Below the pieces are notes generated by a model. The model did not search any database. It had not been told where the DNA came from and saw only the letters and a list, made by a program, of their open reading frames with translations. Made by a program: the position numbers and the translations under genes. A stretch of DNA of 64,000 nucleotides, from positions 1 through 64,000 of the forward strand of contig DEAM01000026.1 in the NCBI GenBank assembly GCA_002347035.1, written 5' to 3'. Of this stretch, positions 16,875 through 25,597 are shown piece by piece; position 1 is the first letter of the stretch, and each line of letters starts with the position of its first letter. The stretch is from Gemmatimonadales bacterium UBA2982. Lineage in GTDB: Bacteria > Gemmatimonadota > Gemmatimonadetes > Longimicrobiales > Gaopeijiaceae.

Positions 16875-18446
16875 CTACCTGTCACTGTTAGGAGAGCTGC
16901 GCTCAGCAGGTCGGCAAGTAGGCCAAGACCCCGGTTGCCCGTCTCGGCCAGCAATCAGAGTCCTCTGCCTACGGCTTGTGAATTCATCGTCCTCCGAAGC
17001 CAGGTAGGCCAATGATGCCGTAAGTACAGCATTATTGCGAATGTCACCGAAGACGAGCTTGTCGTACGTATCCCTATTGGAGTGCCATGTGTGTGTGCTG
17101 TAGTTCCATCCGAGTGCGCTCAGGTTAAAACCTGGCGCACCCCAACACATGAACGACGCATAGTCCGATCCCCCTCCACTCGGATTCCCTGGTACATCTA
17201 GGTCGATGTGCTGAGAAACCTCGGCGGGTACCTGAGCCAGCCACCTGGCCAACGAGCCCCCTGCGTCAACCAGGCCTTGGGCAGACATTGTCACAACTCG
17301 ACCCGTGCCGTTGTCCTGATTCCAGAGCGCCTGAAGCCCCTGAACTACCTCAGGGTGATCCTCGGTAAATGCTCTTGAACCGTTAAGGCCCTGCTCTTCA
17401 CCGTTCCATAGGGCGATGAGAATTGTACGCTTTGGCTGTGGGTATACCGCAGTCAGAATCCGCATTACCTCAAGCATGAGAATGGACCCGGAACCATTAT
17501 CAGTTGCCCCCGACGAACCTTCCCAGGAATCGTAGTGAGCGGACAGCACGACGTACTCGTCTGGTAATTCAGTACCCGGAATCTCTCCGATGACATTGTA
17601 GACTGGGACCTCACCGAGGTTCTCAGCCTCCGCGGTGACTCGTAGTAAAGGATCCTGACCATTCATCGCAAGCCGGTAAACGAGACCGTAGTCTTCACAA
17701 GACAGATGAACTGTGGGAGATGCTCTGTTCTCGGCATCAAAGATCCTTGCCACACCAGAGCCCCCAGGCCAACTCGATGTGATGATCCCCACCGCACCAG
17801 CCTCTTCTAGTGCGTTGTGAAGCTCAGTAGTTCCTCCTTCTGCCTCACGGGCAACCGCGACACTCTGGTTCCAGCGTTGATTAGTAGTGCGCCGAGCCTC
17901 GTCCATCTGGACGACAGATTCGCGAATGCCAGATTGGATCCACTGCTCGTTGGGGCGGCAGGTAGGCTGCGGAAACGAAAGCATAACCCATTTCCCTTCT
18001 ACCGTTTCAAGGAATGCTTCCCATTCAGTCGCTGTGAAGAGTTCTGGCACATATGTGACACCTGCATCAAGAGGCCGGCCATCCGTGCCAGGGCTCCATG
18101 CTAGAAGCCCGCCTTCTAGAGATCGCACTCGTGGCTCAAGAAGGTCAATGTGGCTTGGCCCTCGGTCCCATCCCTCCCAGGTGCCATAGTTTTCGAGTCG
18201 TGCTTCTACCCCCCAACTCTCAAGGCGCTCAATCGCCCATGCCTGAGCCCGCTCCATCTGTGGGGACCCAGTGAGACGAGGTCCAACAGAGTCTAATAGC
18301 GCCTGAGCCATAGGCTCGAGCTGCGAGTTATTAATCGCCTCGTTCCAGATAGCCCGAAGAATGCTGTTATCTGTTGCAAGTTGTTGGGCACTCAGTGGAA
18401 CAGGCTGAAGAATGGTAAGGAAGATTACTACGGCAAATCGTCTCAA
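16875..18446 (-). CDS. secreted M28-family metallopeptidase (carboxypeptidase Q-like)
   Basis: A 523-residue exported zinc peptidase. The N-terminal signal peptide ends near PLSAQQ (about 21). The catalytic domain shows VLSAHYDSW (first zinc His and Asp), GATDNGSGS, LWNGEEQGLNGS (general-base Glu and zinc Glu), and THTWHSNRDTYDKL (last zinc His). The long segment before the catalytic core (about 100-240) fits a PA-like insert. It probably trims peptides in the periplasm or outside. The TTG start has a strong GGAGG four nt before it, close to the EVE-gene stop nine nt upstream. Confidence 0.9.
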   Translation of the reverse strand: MRRFAVVIFLTILQPVPLSAQQLATDNSILRAIWNEAINNSQLEPMAQALLDSVGPRLTGSPQMERAQAWAIERLESWGVEARLENYGTWEGWDRGPSHIDLLEPRVRSLEGGLLAWSPGTDGRPLDAGVTYVPELFTATEWEAFLETVEGKWVMLSFPQPTCRPNEQWIQSGIRESVVQMDEARRTTNQRWNQSVAVAREAEGGTTELHNALEEAGAVGIITSSWPGGSGVARIFDAENRASPTVHLSCEDYGLVYRLAMNGQDPLLRVTAEAENLGEVPVYNVIGEIPGTELPDEYVVLSAHYDSWEGSSGATDNGSGSILMLEVMRILTAVYPQPKRTILIALWNGEEQGLNGSRAFTEDHPEVVQGLQALWNQDNGTGRVVTMSAQGLVDAGGSLARWLAQVPAEVSQHIDLDVPGNPSGGGSDYASFMCWGAPGFNLSALGWNYSTHTWHSNRDTYDKLVFGDIRNNAVLTASLAYLASEDDEFTSRRQRTLIAGRDGQPGSWPTCRPAERSSPNSDR

Positions 18447-18455
18447 GGGGCCTCC

Positions 18456-18914
18456 TTATAAACCTGCCATCTTCTTAACTAGATCAAACTCGGATTTCTT
18501 GACTGATTGAACGGATAGGCGGCCATACCGTATTAACTCCATTTCTACCAGTGCTGACTCTGCCTTGATGTCCGGAAGACTCAGTTGCTCAGGAGCCTTT
18601 GATACAAACTCAACATCGACCATGAACCACCGTGGATTGTCGGGATCCGATTTTGCATCGAAGTAATCGCTCTTCTTGTCGAATGCGTAATGGTCTGGGT
18701 AGGCCTCCTTGCAAACCCGGGCTATTCCAACAACACCTGGCGGCTTTGCATTGGAATGATAGTACAACACCTCATCTCCCAATTTCATCGCACGCATGTT
18801 GTTTCGGGCTTTGTAGTTTCGGACACCTTCCCAACAAGTGAATCCATCTCGTCTAAGGTCGTCAATCGAGTAGACGTGGGGCTCAGACTTCATCAACCAA
18901 TACTGCTTCGACAT
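18456..18914 (-). CDS. EVE-domain protein (thymocyte nuclear protein 1-like)
   Basis: A 152-residue single-domain EVE protein. Seen: YWLMKSEPHVYSIDDL at the start, then WEGVRNYKARNNMR, and YYHSNAKPPGVVGIA, the family hallmarks. EVE domains resemble YTH and PUA folds and bind modified bases in DNA or RNA; the role in ordinary bacterial genomes is not settled. I chose the ATG at 18914 because GGGAAG sits just upstream and the family start is MxKxYWLMKSEP; the frame extends 14 codons further. It is the first gene of the tight minus-strand run to 11180. Confidence 0.9.
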   Translation of the reverse strand: MSKQYWLMKSEPHVYSIDDLRRDGFTCWEGVRNYKARNNMRAMKLGDEVLYYHSNAKPPGVVGIARVCKEAYPDHYAFDKKSDYFDAKSDPDNPRWFMVDVEFVSKAPEQLSLPDIKAESALVEMELIRYGRLSVQSVKKSEFDLVKKMAGL

Positions 18915-18996
18915 CAGCTTCCCGGGTAAAGATTGGGGCCACTTAGCGGAACACAATTATGGGGCCTCGCTTAATCTACAGCGACCGCCCGCTCAT

Positions 18997-20412
18997 CTAA
19001 GCTCCGTCTGAACTGATAGCTACTCGAATATCACGCCAACCCTCACGCTTGAAGATGCTGTAACTGAGAATAGCACGCGTCAAATGACCGAGAACGATTG
19101 CCAACCAAATCTCAGCCGGATCAAGGGTTGAGAATGTTTGGATTAGAAAGCACATCCCCAAGGGAATGAAAATCTGAGAGATAAAGGAAATGTACATCGG
19201 GCTCCTGGTATCACCTGTTCCCTGAAGACCACCGGTATACGCAAGAGCCACCGTGACGAATAGTCCGGAGACAGCCAAATACCTAAGGAGTTGAACGCCT
19301 AGACCCCGAACGATGGGGTCTTCCATACCAAAGATGCCAAGAAGGAGATTTGGTATGAACAGAAAAGCCAATCCGATTGTCGCAGCCAAGAAGAGTCCGT
19401 AGCCAGCAGCAGTCCGAACTGCTTGGGCTGTGCGGTCGGGGCGGCCTGCGCCCAAATTCTGACCTGCGACAGCCGCGGTTGCGCCCATAATTCCGACTGA
19501 CGTCCACGTTATAAAAGAGAATAGTTGACTATAGCTCACAACATAGGCCGCCTGTGCCTGTGCACTCATTGCTAGAGACCCAATGAATGCGAGCAAGAAG
19601 ACACCCCCGACATTCATTGCCACACCCTGAATTCCCGTCGGGAGGCCGAACCGAAAAAGCTGTCCAATGATCTCCCAGTCGGGACGCCAGTTCATACCGC
19701 GGTGAAACCTCACGACCCACTTGCCACTGAATAATTCGAAGATGGCAAAAACGCTAATTATGCCGCCTGCGATGACCGTCCCCATGGCTGCGCCCGTCGT
19801 GCCGAATGATGGGATTGGGCCCAACCCACGGATAAGGATGACATTAAGTGTGATGTTCAGAATGGTCAGGACTATACCGAGACGAAGTGGTGTCTGTGCA
19901 TCCCCCGCCGAACGTAAGGCCCCACCCAACATGAAAAAGGTCAGCATCCCAAATGAGAACACGAACATAATCCGGAGGTAGGAAAGGGCTTCTGCCTGAA
20001 CCCCAGGGGTTGCGTTAACCAACTCCAAAAGCATCGGTGATGCCATGTATCCAATCGGAGCAAGCACTAAGAGGACTAGCCCCATCGATGTGAGAAAGGC
20101 TTGATAGACCGTTCTGTTTACCTTCTCGGGCTCGTTCGCTCCTGCAAAGCGAGCAACCAGCACACCCATTCCGGTGAAGAGTGAGCTAATGAAAACAATC
20201 ACAACGATAAAGATTTGCCACGATACCCCAATCGCCGCGTTTCCCTCGTACCCTACGAAACGACCGACCATAATATGGTCAACCAACCCTTGGAGCCCTC
20301 CGATGATATTCTGAAGCATCGTGGGCCAGGCAAGTTTCCACACGGCTCCACGAATGGGGCCCTCGACAATGGACCGGTCGAAGGCCTTAGCTTGATTCGT
20401 AGTTTGGCTCAC
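18997..20412 (-). CDS. MATE-family efflux transporter
   Basis: A 471-residue transporter with about 12 hydrophobic helices in two similar halves. MATE signatures are visible: RGAVWKLAWPTMLQNIIGGL at the start of helix 1, LVDHIMVGRFVGYEG, and GALRSAGDAQTPLRL in the first half, with GLQGTGDTRSPMYIS as the equivalent in the second. Such proteins export cationic compounds with Na+ or H+ entry. The start is GTG at 20412. It is separated by 82 nt from the EVE gene and appears to be its own unit or the head of that run. Confidence 0.92.
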   Translation of the reverse strand: MSQTTNQAKAFDRSIVEGPIRGAVWKLAWPTMLQNIIGGLQGLVDHIMVGRFVGYEGNAAIGVSWQIFIVVIVFISSLFTGMGVLVARFAGANEPEKVNRTVYQAFLTSMGLVLLVLAPIGYMASPMLLELVNATPGVQAEALSYLRIMFVFSFGMLTFFMLGGALRSAGDAQTPLRLGIVLTILNITLNVILIRGLGPIPSFGTTGAAMGTVIAGGIISVFAIFELFSGKWVVRFHRGMNWRPDWEIIGQLFRFGLPTGIQGVAMNVGGVFLLAFIGSLAMSAQAQAAYVVSYSQLFSFITWTSVGIMGATAAVAGQNLGAGRPDRTAQAVRTAAGYGLFLAATIGLAFLFIPNLLLGIFGMEDPIVRGLGVQLLRYLAVSGLFVTVALAYTGGLQGTGDTRSPMYISFISQIFIPLGMCFLIQTFSTLDPAEIWLAIVLGHLTRAILSYSIFKREGWRDIRVAISSDGA

Positions 20413-20558
20413 AAAAGCGGCCGGCGTCGCTCACCTGTGGACTTACCGTGACAGCCCATCCGACTTAGCGAGCGCATGCCGGACAGTCTACAGGAGGCTA
20501 GAAGTTTGAGCGTCACTATTCGAATGCGGTGAGTGTGTAATAAGCCGTGCTGAACGAG

Positions 20559-21791
20559 CTAGTCTACGAGGATCAATGTGGTCGACACGATCCACAGCAA
20601 GAAGATCACACTGAGGAGAATCCACTGGAGCTTAGTCGACTTCTGCTCCCCTCGTTCAGCGTGGAACCACGCTACGACTGAAGCGGCGGCTACCCCAAAG
20701 ACCGCTAATGGAAAGCTCACGTCAAGCCAAGTTGGACCCAGGTAACCAACGTCAACTAGGCCAATTACCAAGCCAACAAAAGCGGCTCCTGCAAGTAAAG
20801 ATCCCCCAATAAACTGTGGAATCCTGCGCCTGAGGAGGCCATCTAATGTCGATAGGTTGTCAGTAGCAACAACCACCGTCGCTGATGCATCCCCACCACC
20901 CTTGAGAATGCTCTCGGCACTCGCGGCACTCGGACGGTGGTTTGGTTCACGATTGAGGCAACGCATTAGCAGATCGGCGACATTAGGATCGATATCCGGA
21001 CGTAGTTCCCGCAAATTACGTAGCTCGCCACTGAGATGGGCAGTAATCCATTGAATGTTTGTCTTGGCCTCGTAAGGCCCTTCACCCGTGTACAGTTCGT
21101 ACCCTAGAACTCCCAAAGCGTACATGTCTGCAAGTTCAGTAAGATCTTTATCGAGAAGTTGCTCAGGGCTGAGGTAACGAGGATCGCCCAACATCTGCCC
21201 AGTTTGCGTCAGACGCGTCACATCCTCTCCACTCGTCACTAAAAGAGCAGCAATCCCGAAGTCGGCGAGAAGCGCCTGTTTTCGCTCCTCATCCCAAAGA
21301 ACGTTGGCCGGTCTAACGTCCCGGTGCACGATCCCTTGTGCGTGAGCTGCTGCCAATGCTGAAACAATACCCAAAAGCACTTCTTGGGCTAATTCAGAGG
21401 CGAGCCTCCCTTCGGCTGCTAGGCGATCCTCCATAGTCCTGCCTTTTACGAAGCGCATGACCAGGTAGGGTGTTTCGTCCGGAAGCCGACCGAAGCGAAA
21501 AACCTGCACAACATTCGGATGCGACAGTGAGGCTGCTGCCTTCGCCTCCCGTTCGAACCGTCGGCGAGCGGTCTCATCACGGGCCCGCTCAGGGAGAAGC
21601 ACCTTCACGGCGACCAACCGGCCGAGTTCTTTCTCTCTGACCAGGTACACAGTGGCCATGGAACCCCGACCCAACCTCTGCTTCACTTCAAAGTCTGGGC
21701 CCAGTGCCTCCTGGAGATCCTTGATTGACCTAGAATCCTCGTCAGCACCGGTGGGCGGTGGATCTTCTGGTACTGAATCGTCGTTAACCAT
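20559..21791 (-). CDS. membrane Ser/Thr protein kinase with three C-terminal helices
   Basis: A 410-residue Hanks-type kinase. Kinase parts: RLGRGSMATVYLV (glycine loop), VAVKVLL (ATP lysine), IVHRDVRPANVLW (catalytic loop), LADFGIAAL, then GDPRYLSPEQ and ELADMYALGVLGYELYTG. The loop reads HRDVRPAN, so the usual HRDxK lysine is Arg. The C-terminal part (about 320-410) has three hydrophobic segments instead of the common single helix plus sensor, so almost nothing would lie outside the membrane. The ATG at 21791 is preferred over a start 14 codons upstream. The function in signalling is unknown; a PP2C at 10407 could oppose it. Confidence 0.88.
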   Translation of the reverse strand: MVNDDSVPEDPPPTGADEDSRSIKDLQEALGPDFEVKQRLGRGSMATVYLVREKELGRLVAVKVLLPERARDETARRRFEREAKAAASLSHPNVVQVFRFGRLPDETPYLVMRFVKGRTMEDRLAAEGRLASELAQEVLLGIVSALAAAHAQGIVHRDVRPANVLWDEERKQALLADFGIAALLVTSGEDVTRLTQTGQMLGDPRYLSPEQLLDKDLTELADMYALGVLGYELYTGEGPYEAKTNIQWITAHLSGELRNLRELRPDIDPNVADLLMRCLNREPNHRPSAASAESILKGGGDASATVVVATDNLSTLDGLLRRRIPQFIGGSLLAGAAFVGLVIGLVDVGYLGPTWLDVSFPLAVFGVAAASVVAWFHAERGEQKSTKLQWILLSVIFLLWIVSTTLILVD

Positions 21792-21937
21792 TGCAGCGCC
21801 AGGATATAGGCCAATTGAGAGTCTCACAAGCAACGCCGTACGTGCCGTGTAGGGTGCGGCCTCCCCTCAGTTGCCTTCCTGTCTCGACTTTACTCATAAG
21901 GAGAGGCACCGACGTCCCCTAAAACCTTACGCTCTCG

Positions 21938-23515
21938 CTATCGAGGACCCGCTACTCTCACTTCCCCTGTAACCTGATCTTCAAATTTTTGGAAGTTCTC
22001 TTTGAACATGTCCGCTAGTCGCAAAGCAGCCGCATCATAGGATGCTGCATCTGCCCAAGCGCCCCTAGGTTGAAGAACCTCTGACGGAACACCGGGGACG
22101 GCCACGGGCACATCCAGACCAAATACAGGATCCCTGACGAATTCCGTCTCTGTAAGTTGCCCAGTTACGGCAGCATCTACCATCGCTCGGGTATGGCTGA
22201 GGTTCATGCGACTCCCCACCCCATATCCACCTCCAGACCATCCTGTATTCACAAGCCAAACTTTCGCCCCATGCTGCCTCAGCCTCTCCCCAAGCATTTC
22301 AGCATACACTCCCGCTGGACGTGGAAGGAATGGCGCTCCAAAGCAGGCACTGAAAGTTGCCACTGGCTCTGTCACTCCGCGCTCTGTCCCAGCGACTTTC
22401 GCAGTGTACCCAGATAAGAAGTGGTACATCGCCTGCTCAGGTGTAAGTCGGGCGATCGGCGGCAACACACCAAACGCGTCGGCAGTCAGAAATACTACGT
22501 TGTCGGGATGTCCACCCCTTCCTGATGTTATGGCATTATCAATGTAGTGAATAGGGTATGATACTCGTCCATTCTCAGTAATTGAGTCATCATCGAAGTC
22601 GATCACTCGTGTGTCCTCATCGATCACAACATTCTCAAGAATTGTCCCGAACATCTGCGTTGCCTGATAAATCTCAGGCTCTGTCTCTCTCGATAAAGCA
22701 ATGGATTTTGCGTAGCATCCACCCTCAAAATTGAATACGCCTTCATGGCCCCAGCCATGTTCATCATCACCTATAAGAGAGCGGCCAGGGTCCGCTGACA
22801 GTGTGGTCTTGCCCGTTCCTGAAAGTCCAAAGAACAGAGCTACGTCCCCTCCCGGACCTGCGTTCGCTGAACAATGCATGGGAAGCACGTTCTTCTGAGG
22901 TAGCACGTGGTTGAGGACCGAAAAAATCGATTTCTTTACTTCACCTGCATACCAGGTGCCTACTACCAAGACCTCACAAGCACTGAAATTGACCACAACA
23001 GCAGTTTCCGACTGTGTTCCATGAACTGATGGGTCTGCCTTAAGGCTCGGCGCATGTAGCACAGTAAAGTCGGGCGCAAATCCCTTCAGATCCTCCGAGC
23101 TAAGGCGGAGGAACATGTTGTGAGAGAAGAGGGCTTGCCATGGGCTCTCCGTGACTACCCTTACGCTGATTCCGTGGGTTTCATCTGCTCCGGCCTGAGC
23201 GTCCTGTACAAAAAGGTCCACGCCGTTGAGGTAGTCTACGACCTTGGTCCGAAGCAACCCAAAATGCTCTGCCGACACAGACCGGTTCACGGGGCCCCAT
23301 TCCACGGTTGCTTCCGTACTTTCGTCACGCACTATGAATCGGTCGTTAGGAGACCGTCCGGTGTGCGGGGCTGTCATAGTAACCATGGCACCCATATGTG
23401 CTAATCTTGCCACACCCCTACCGAGGGACTCCTCGTAGAGCCGCGCAGGTGAAAGGTTCCAGTTTACTTGACGCTCAGGCGTAAGGCCGTGCTTTTCAAG
23501 CTTATATCTATCCAT
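21938..23515 (-). CDS. pckA: phosphoenolpyruvate carboxykinase (ATP)
   Basis: A 525-residue ATP-type PEP carboxykinase. Seen: TGRSPNDRFIV, LPMHCSANAG, the P-loop GLSGTGKTTLSADPGRSLIG, then DDEHGWG with the metal-binding Asp, NFEGGCYAK and RVSYPIHYIDNA. It turns oxaloacetate and ATP into PEP and CO2, the entry step of gluconeogenesis, which fits growth on amino acids and peptides as the transporters suggest. It is a single-gene unit. A stable hairpin lies in its leader at 23564-23591. Confidence 0.96.
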   Translation of the reverse strand: MDRYKLEKHGLTPERQVNWNLSPARLYEESLGRGVARLAHMGAMVTMTAPHTGRSPNDRFIVRDESTEATVEWGPVNRSVSAEHFGLLRTKVVDYLNGVDLFVQDAQAGADETHGISVRVVTESPWQALFSHNMFLRLSSEDLKGFAPDFTVLHAPSLKADPSVHGTQSETAVVVNFSACEVLVVGTWYAGEVKKSIFSVLNHVLPQKNVLPMHCSANAGPGGDVALFFGLSGTGKTTLSADPGRSLIGDDEHGWGHEGVFNFEGGCYAKSIALSRETEPEIYQATQMFGTILENVVIDEDTRVIDFDDDSITENGRVSYPIHYIDNAITSGRGGHPDNVVFLTADAFGVLPPIARLTPEQAMYHFLSGYTAKVAGTERGVTEPVATFSACFGAPFLPRPAGVYAEMLGERLRQHGAKVWLVNTGWSGGGYGVGSRMNLSHTRAMVDAAVTGQLTETEFVRDPVFGLDVPVAVPGVPSEVLQPRGAWADAASYDAAALRLADMFKENFQKFEDQVTGEVRVAGPR

Positions 23516-23934
23516 TCCCTTCCTGCCAATCGACTAAGGGCACTATAGCCAGGTCCTGCCAGGCCCTGAACCGAATACCTTCGGTGCAGGGTTTAATCTG
23601 CTTGAATAGTCCCAGTAGGACCGGTCCATCAACACCGGAACCACCCAACTAATACAAAAGCATCTTCGCCGCATTCACGGCAGAGACTACCCATAATACC
23701 AAGACTTTGGCGGGTCTGCGCAGGTGAGTAAAGGGGTGGGTCCGACTAGAATTTATTTGGCACCCGGAGTTATTCCAACTTAGCCAGCATACTCCTGTGT
23801 GCTACTTGAGGGCTTTCTGTGAGTGATATGCCATGTAACCTTAGTTTCGGACGTGTGGTCGCGTATGTGATGCTACAGACCCACCACAGTCCTGTAGGCT
23901 CCATCAAACTCTCTCCGAACGAAGGCAAGCCACA
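23516..23934. other. intergenic region with hairpin, between pckA and FabF gene
   Basis: About 420 nt between divergent genes. It holds a 10-bp tandem near-repeat, CCAGGTCCTG then CCAGGCCCTG, at 23549-23568, and a strong hairpin at 23564-23591. Further right I see no gene, tRNA or clear promoter. Confidence 0.5.
23564..23591 (-). promoter_or_regulatory. hairpin in the pckA leader
   Basis: Twelve-pair stem with one mismatch: CCCTGAACCGAA, loop TACC, then TTCGGTGCAGGG. It lies about 50-75 nt upstream of the pckA ATG. It could be a leader structure of the pckA mRNA or, read on the plus strand where TTTAA follows, a weak terminator. No known riboswitch class is recognised. Confidence 0.4.
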
Positions 23935-25182
23935 TTGTCCGTTGAGCGCCGCACGGCAGTAATCACTGGTATCGGCCCGATCACCGCAGCAGGAATCGGG
24001 GTCGGGGGGCTAGGTACTGGATTACGTGACATGCGCTCTCCGGTAGGGCCCGTCACCTTGTTTGACTCCGCACCCTTCAGAAGTCACATGGCAGCAGAAG
24101 TGAATTTATTCAACGCTGCCGATTTCATAGCGAGCAAGCGAACAAGCCGGTTGGACAGGTTTGTCCAATTCTCGCTATCGAGCACTAAACTTGCGATTGA
24201 GGATGCCGACTTAGATCCAAGCAGCGTAGACCCTGCCCGAACTGCTGTGCAGATGGGCTCAGCGATGGGGGGCATAGCACACGCTGAGGTGCAACTCCGA
24301 AAATTCGTAGAAGGCACCGGACGAGGCATCGACCCCCGCCTTGCAACCACAACCTTTGCTGGGGCAGCAAGCTGTCACATAGCGATTGAGTACGGATTTA
24401 CGGGACCTAATACAACGAACGCTATGAGTTGCGCAGCAAGTACGATCGCTATTGGAGAAGCAGCGCGACTTATCCGAGACGGGATAGCAGATATTGCAAT
24501 CGCAGGTGGAGCTGACGCGCCACTCGCTCCTGTATGCTATGGAGCATTTGCCTCAATTCGTGCTATGAGCACGCGAAACGAGGCGCCGACAGAATCCTGC
24601 CGCCCATTCGACAAAGACCGGGATGGGTTTGTCATGGGGGAGGGGGCCTGCACATTCGTACTTGAAGAAGCCTCGCAGGCCCGCGCAAGGGGCGCCAACA
24701 TCTACGCTGAAGTTCGAGGTTTTGGCACCAACAATGACGCGTATCACATGGCCGCCCCACACCCGGATGGGTCACACGCGGCAAGGTGTATGCAAGCGGC
24801 AATCGAAGCTGCTGGATTGGCCATAACCGATGTGGACCACGTGAATGCTCATGCTTCGAGCACAGTGCTAAATGACAGCACCGAGACCAAGGCCATAAGG
24901 AAGGCCCTTGGATCGCACGCAGACCGGGTTCCGGTCACGGGCACCAAGCCATATCACGGGCATGCGCTCGGAGCTTCTGGCGCCATGGAAGCTGCCATAT
25001 GCTGTCTTTCTCTACGTGATGGTTGGATCCCGCCCACACTAAATCATGAGGCTCCAGGCGAAGGCTGTGACCTAGATTACGTTACGGGAGAAGGTCGCTC
25101 GAAAGAACTGCGAGCAATAGTTACCAACTCGTTTGGCTTCGGCGGAATAAACGCTGTCCTTGTGCTAACCTCACCGAGTTAG
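23935..25182 (+). CDS. fabF: 3-oxoacyl-[acyl-carrier-protein] synthase, FabF-type
   Basis: A 415-residue condensing enzyme of the KAS II (FabF) family. The catalytic triad is present: Cys in TNAMSCAAST (about 168), His in HVNAHASSTVLND (about 305), Lys and His in GTKPYHGHALGASG (about 337-342). Flanking residues differ from the common NAHGTSTP and TKSMTGH, so it may be a side branch of the family. It extends acyl chains on acyl carrier protein with malonyl-ACP. No acpP, fabD or fabG is near, so it may serve a special lipid rather than bulk synthesis. The start is TTG at 23935. Confidence 0.88.
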   Translation: MSVERRTAVITGIGPITAAGIGVGGLGTGLRDMRSPVGPVTLFDSAPFRSHMAAEVNLFNAADFIASKRTSRLDRFVQFSLSSTKLAIEDADLDPSSVDPARTAVQMGSAMGGIAHAEVQLRKFVEGTGRGIDPRLATTTFAGAASCHIAIEYGFTGPNTTNAMSCAASTIAIGEAARLIRDGIADIAIAGGADAPLAPVCYGAFASIRAMSTRNEAPTESCRPFDKDRDGFVMGEGACTFVLEEASQARARGANIYAEVRGFGTNNDAYHMAAPHPDGSHAARCMQAAIEAAGLAITDVDHVNAHASSTVLNDSTETKAIRKALGSHADRVPVTGTKPYHGHALGASGAMEAAICCLSLRDGWIPPTLNHEAPGEGCDLDYVTGEGRSKELRAIVTNSFGFGGINAVLVLTSPS

Positions 25183-25597
25183 GTTCCATAACATTCTTTG
25201 GCAGAAATCCCTTCAGAGCTCTCCATTTTACCCCTGCCCCCACTAATACTTCGTGTCTAAGTAGAGCCTGGCAAAAGTTGCCTCATTTCAAGGAATTAAC
25301 CCAAGGACAAGTTCTAGGATTCAGTGCTTGTGACTTCTTTAAAGTGGGCTGATCGAATGATTAGAACACACTTACTCCCCTATCGTTCTAAAGCCCCCAG
25401 TGCCCAGGGACATCTTTGCACAAAGAAAAAAACCTTTGACCCCGCAAACGTGCTTTTGTAGTTTCCCTGTCCGCCTAAATATTCTTACGATGCTGGTTCG
25501 GTGTCTCAGTAACCCCGGTACGCTTGGTGGCATTGGGGGGTCTCTGGGATAATCGGGCAGCCGTATTTGACCCGCAGACGAGGAACGAGATAGCCGA
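25183..25597 (+). other. intergenic region upstream of second sigma-factor gene
   Basis: About 415 nt, probably the promoter region of the sigma gene. It holds a TTGACC box at 25436-25441 and a near-repeat of the same stretch at 25566-25580 (TTTGACC, then CGCA and ACG in both). No RNA gene or small frame is convincing. Confidence 0.45.
25436..25464 (+). promoter_or_regulatory. possible promoter of the second sigma-factor gene
   Basis: TTGACC (25436-25441), 17-nt spacer, then TAGTTT (25459-25464). The -35 is good but the -10 is poor, so the call is tentative. Confidence 0.28.

Noticed and set aside
20413..20558. tRNA-like TTCGAAT in the gap between MATE and kinase genes
   Set aside because: No acceptor, D or anticodon stems fit around it.
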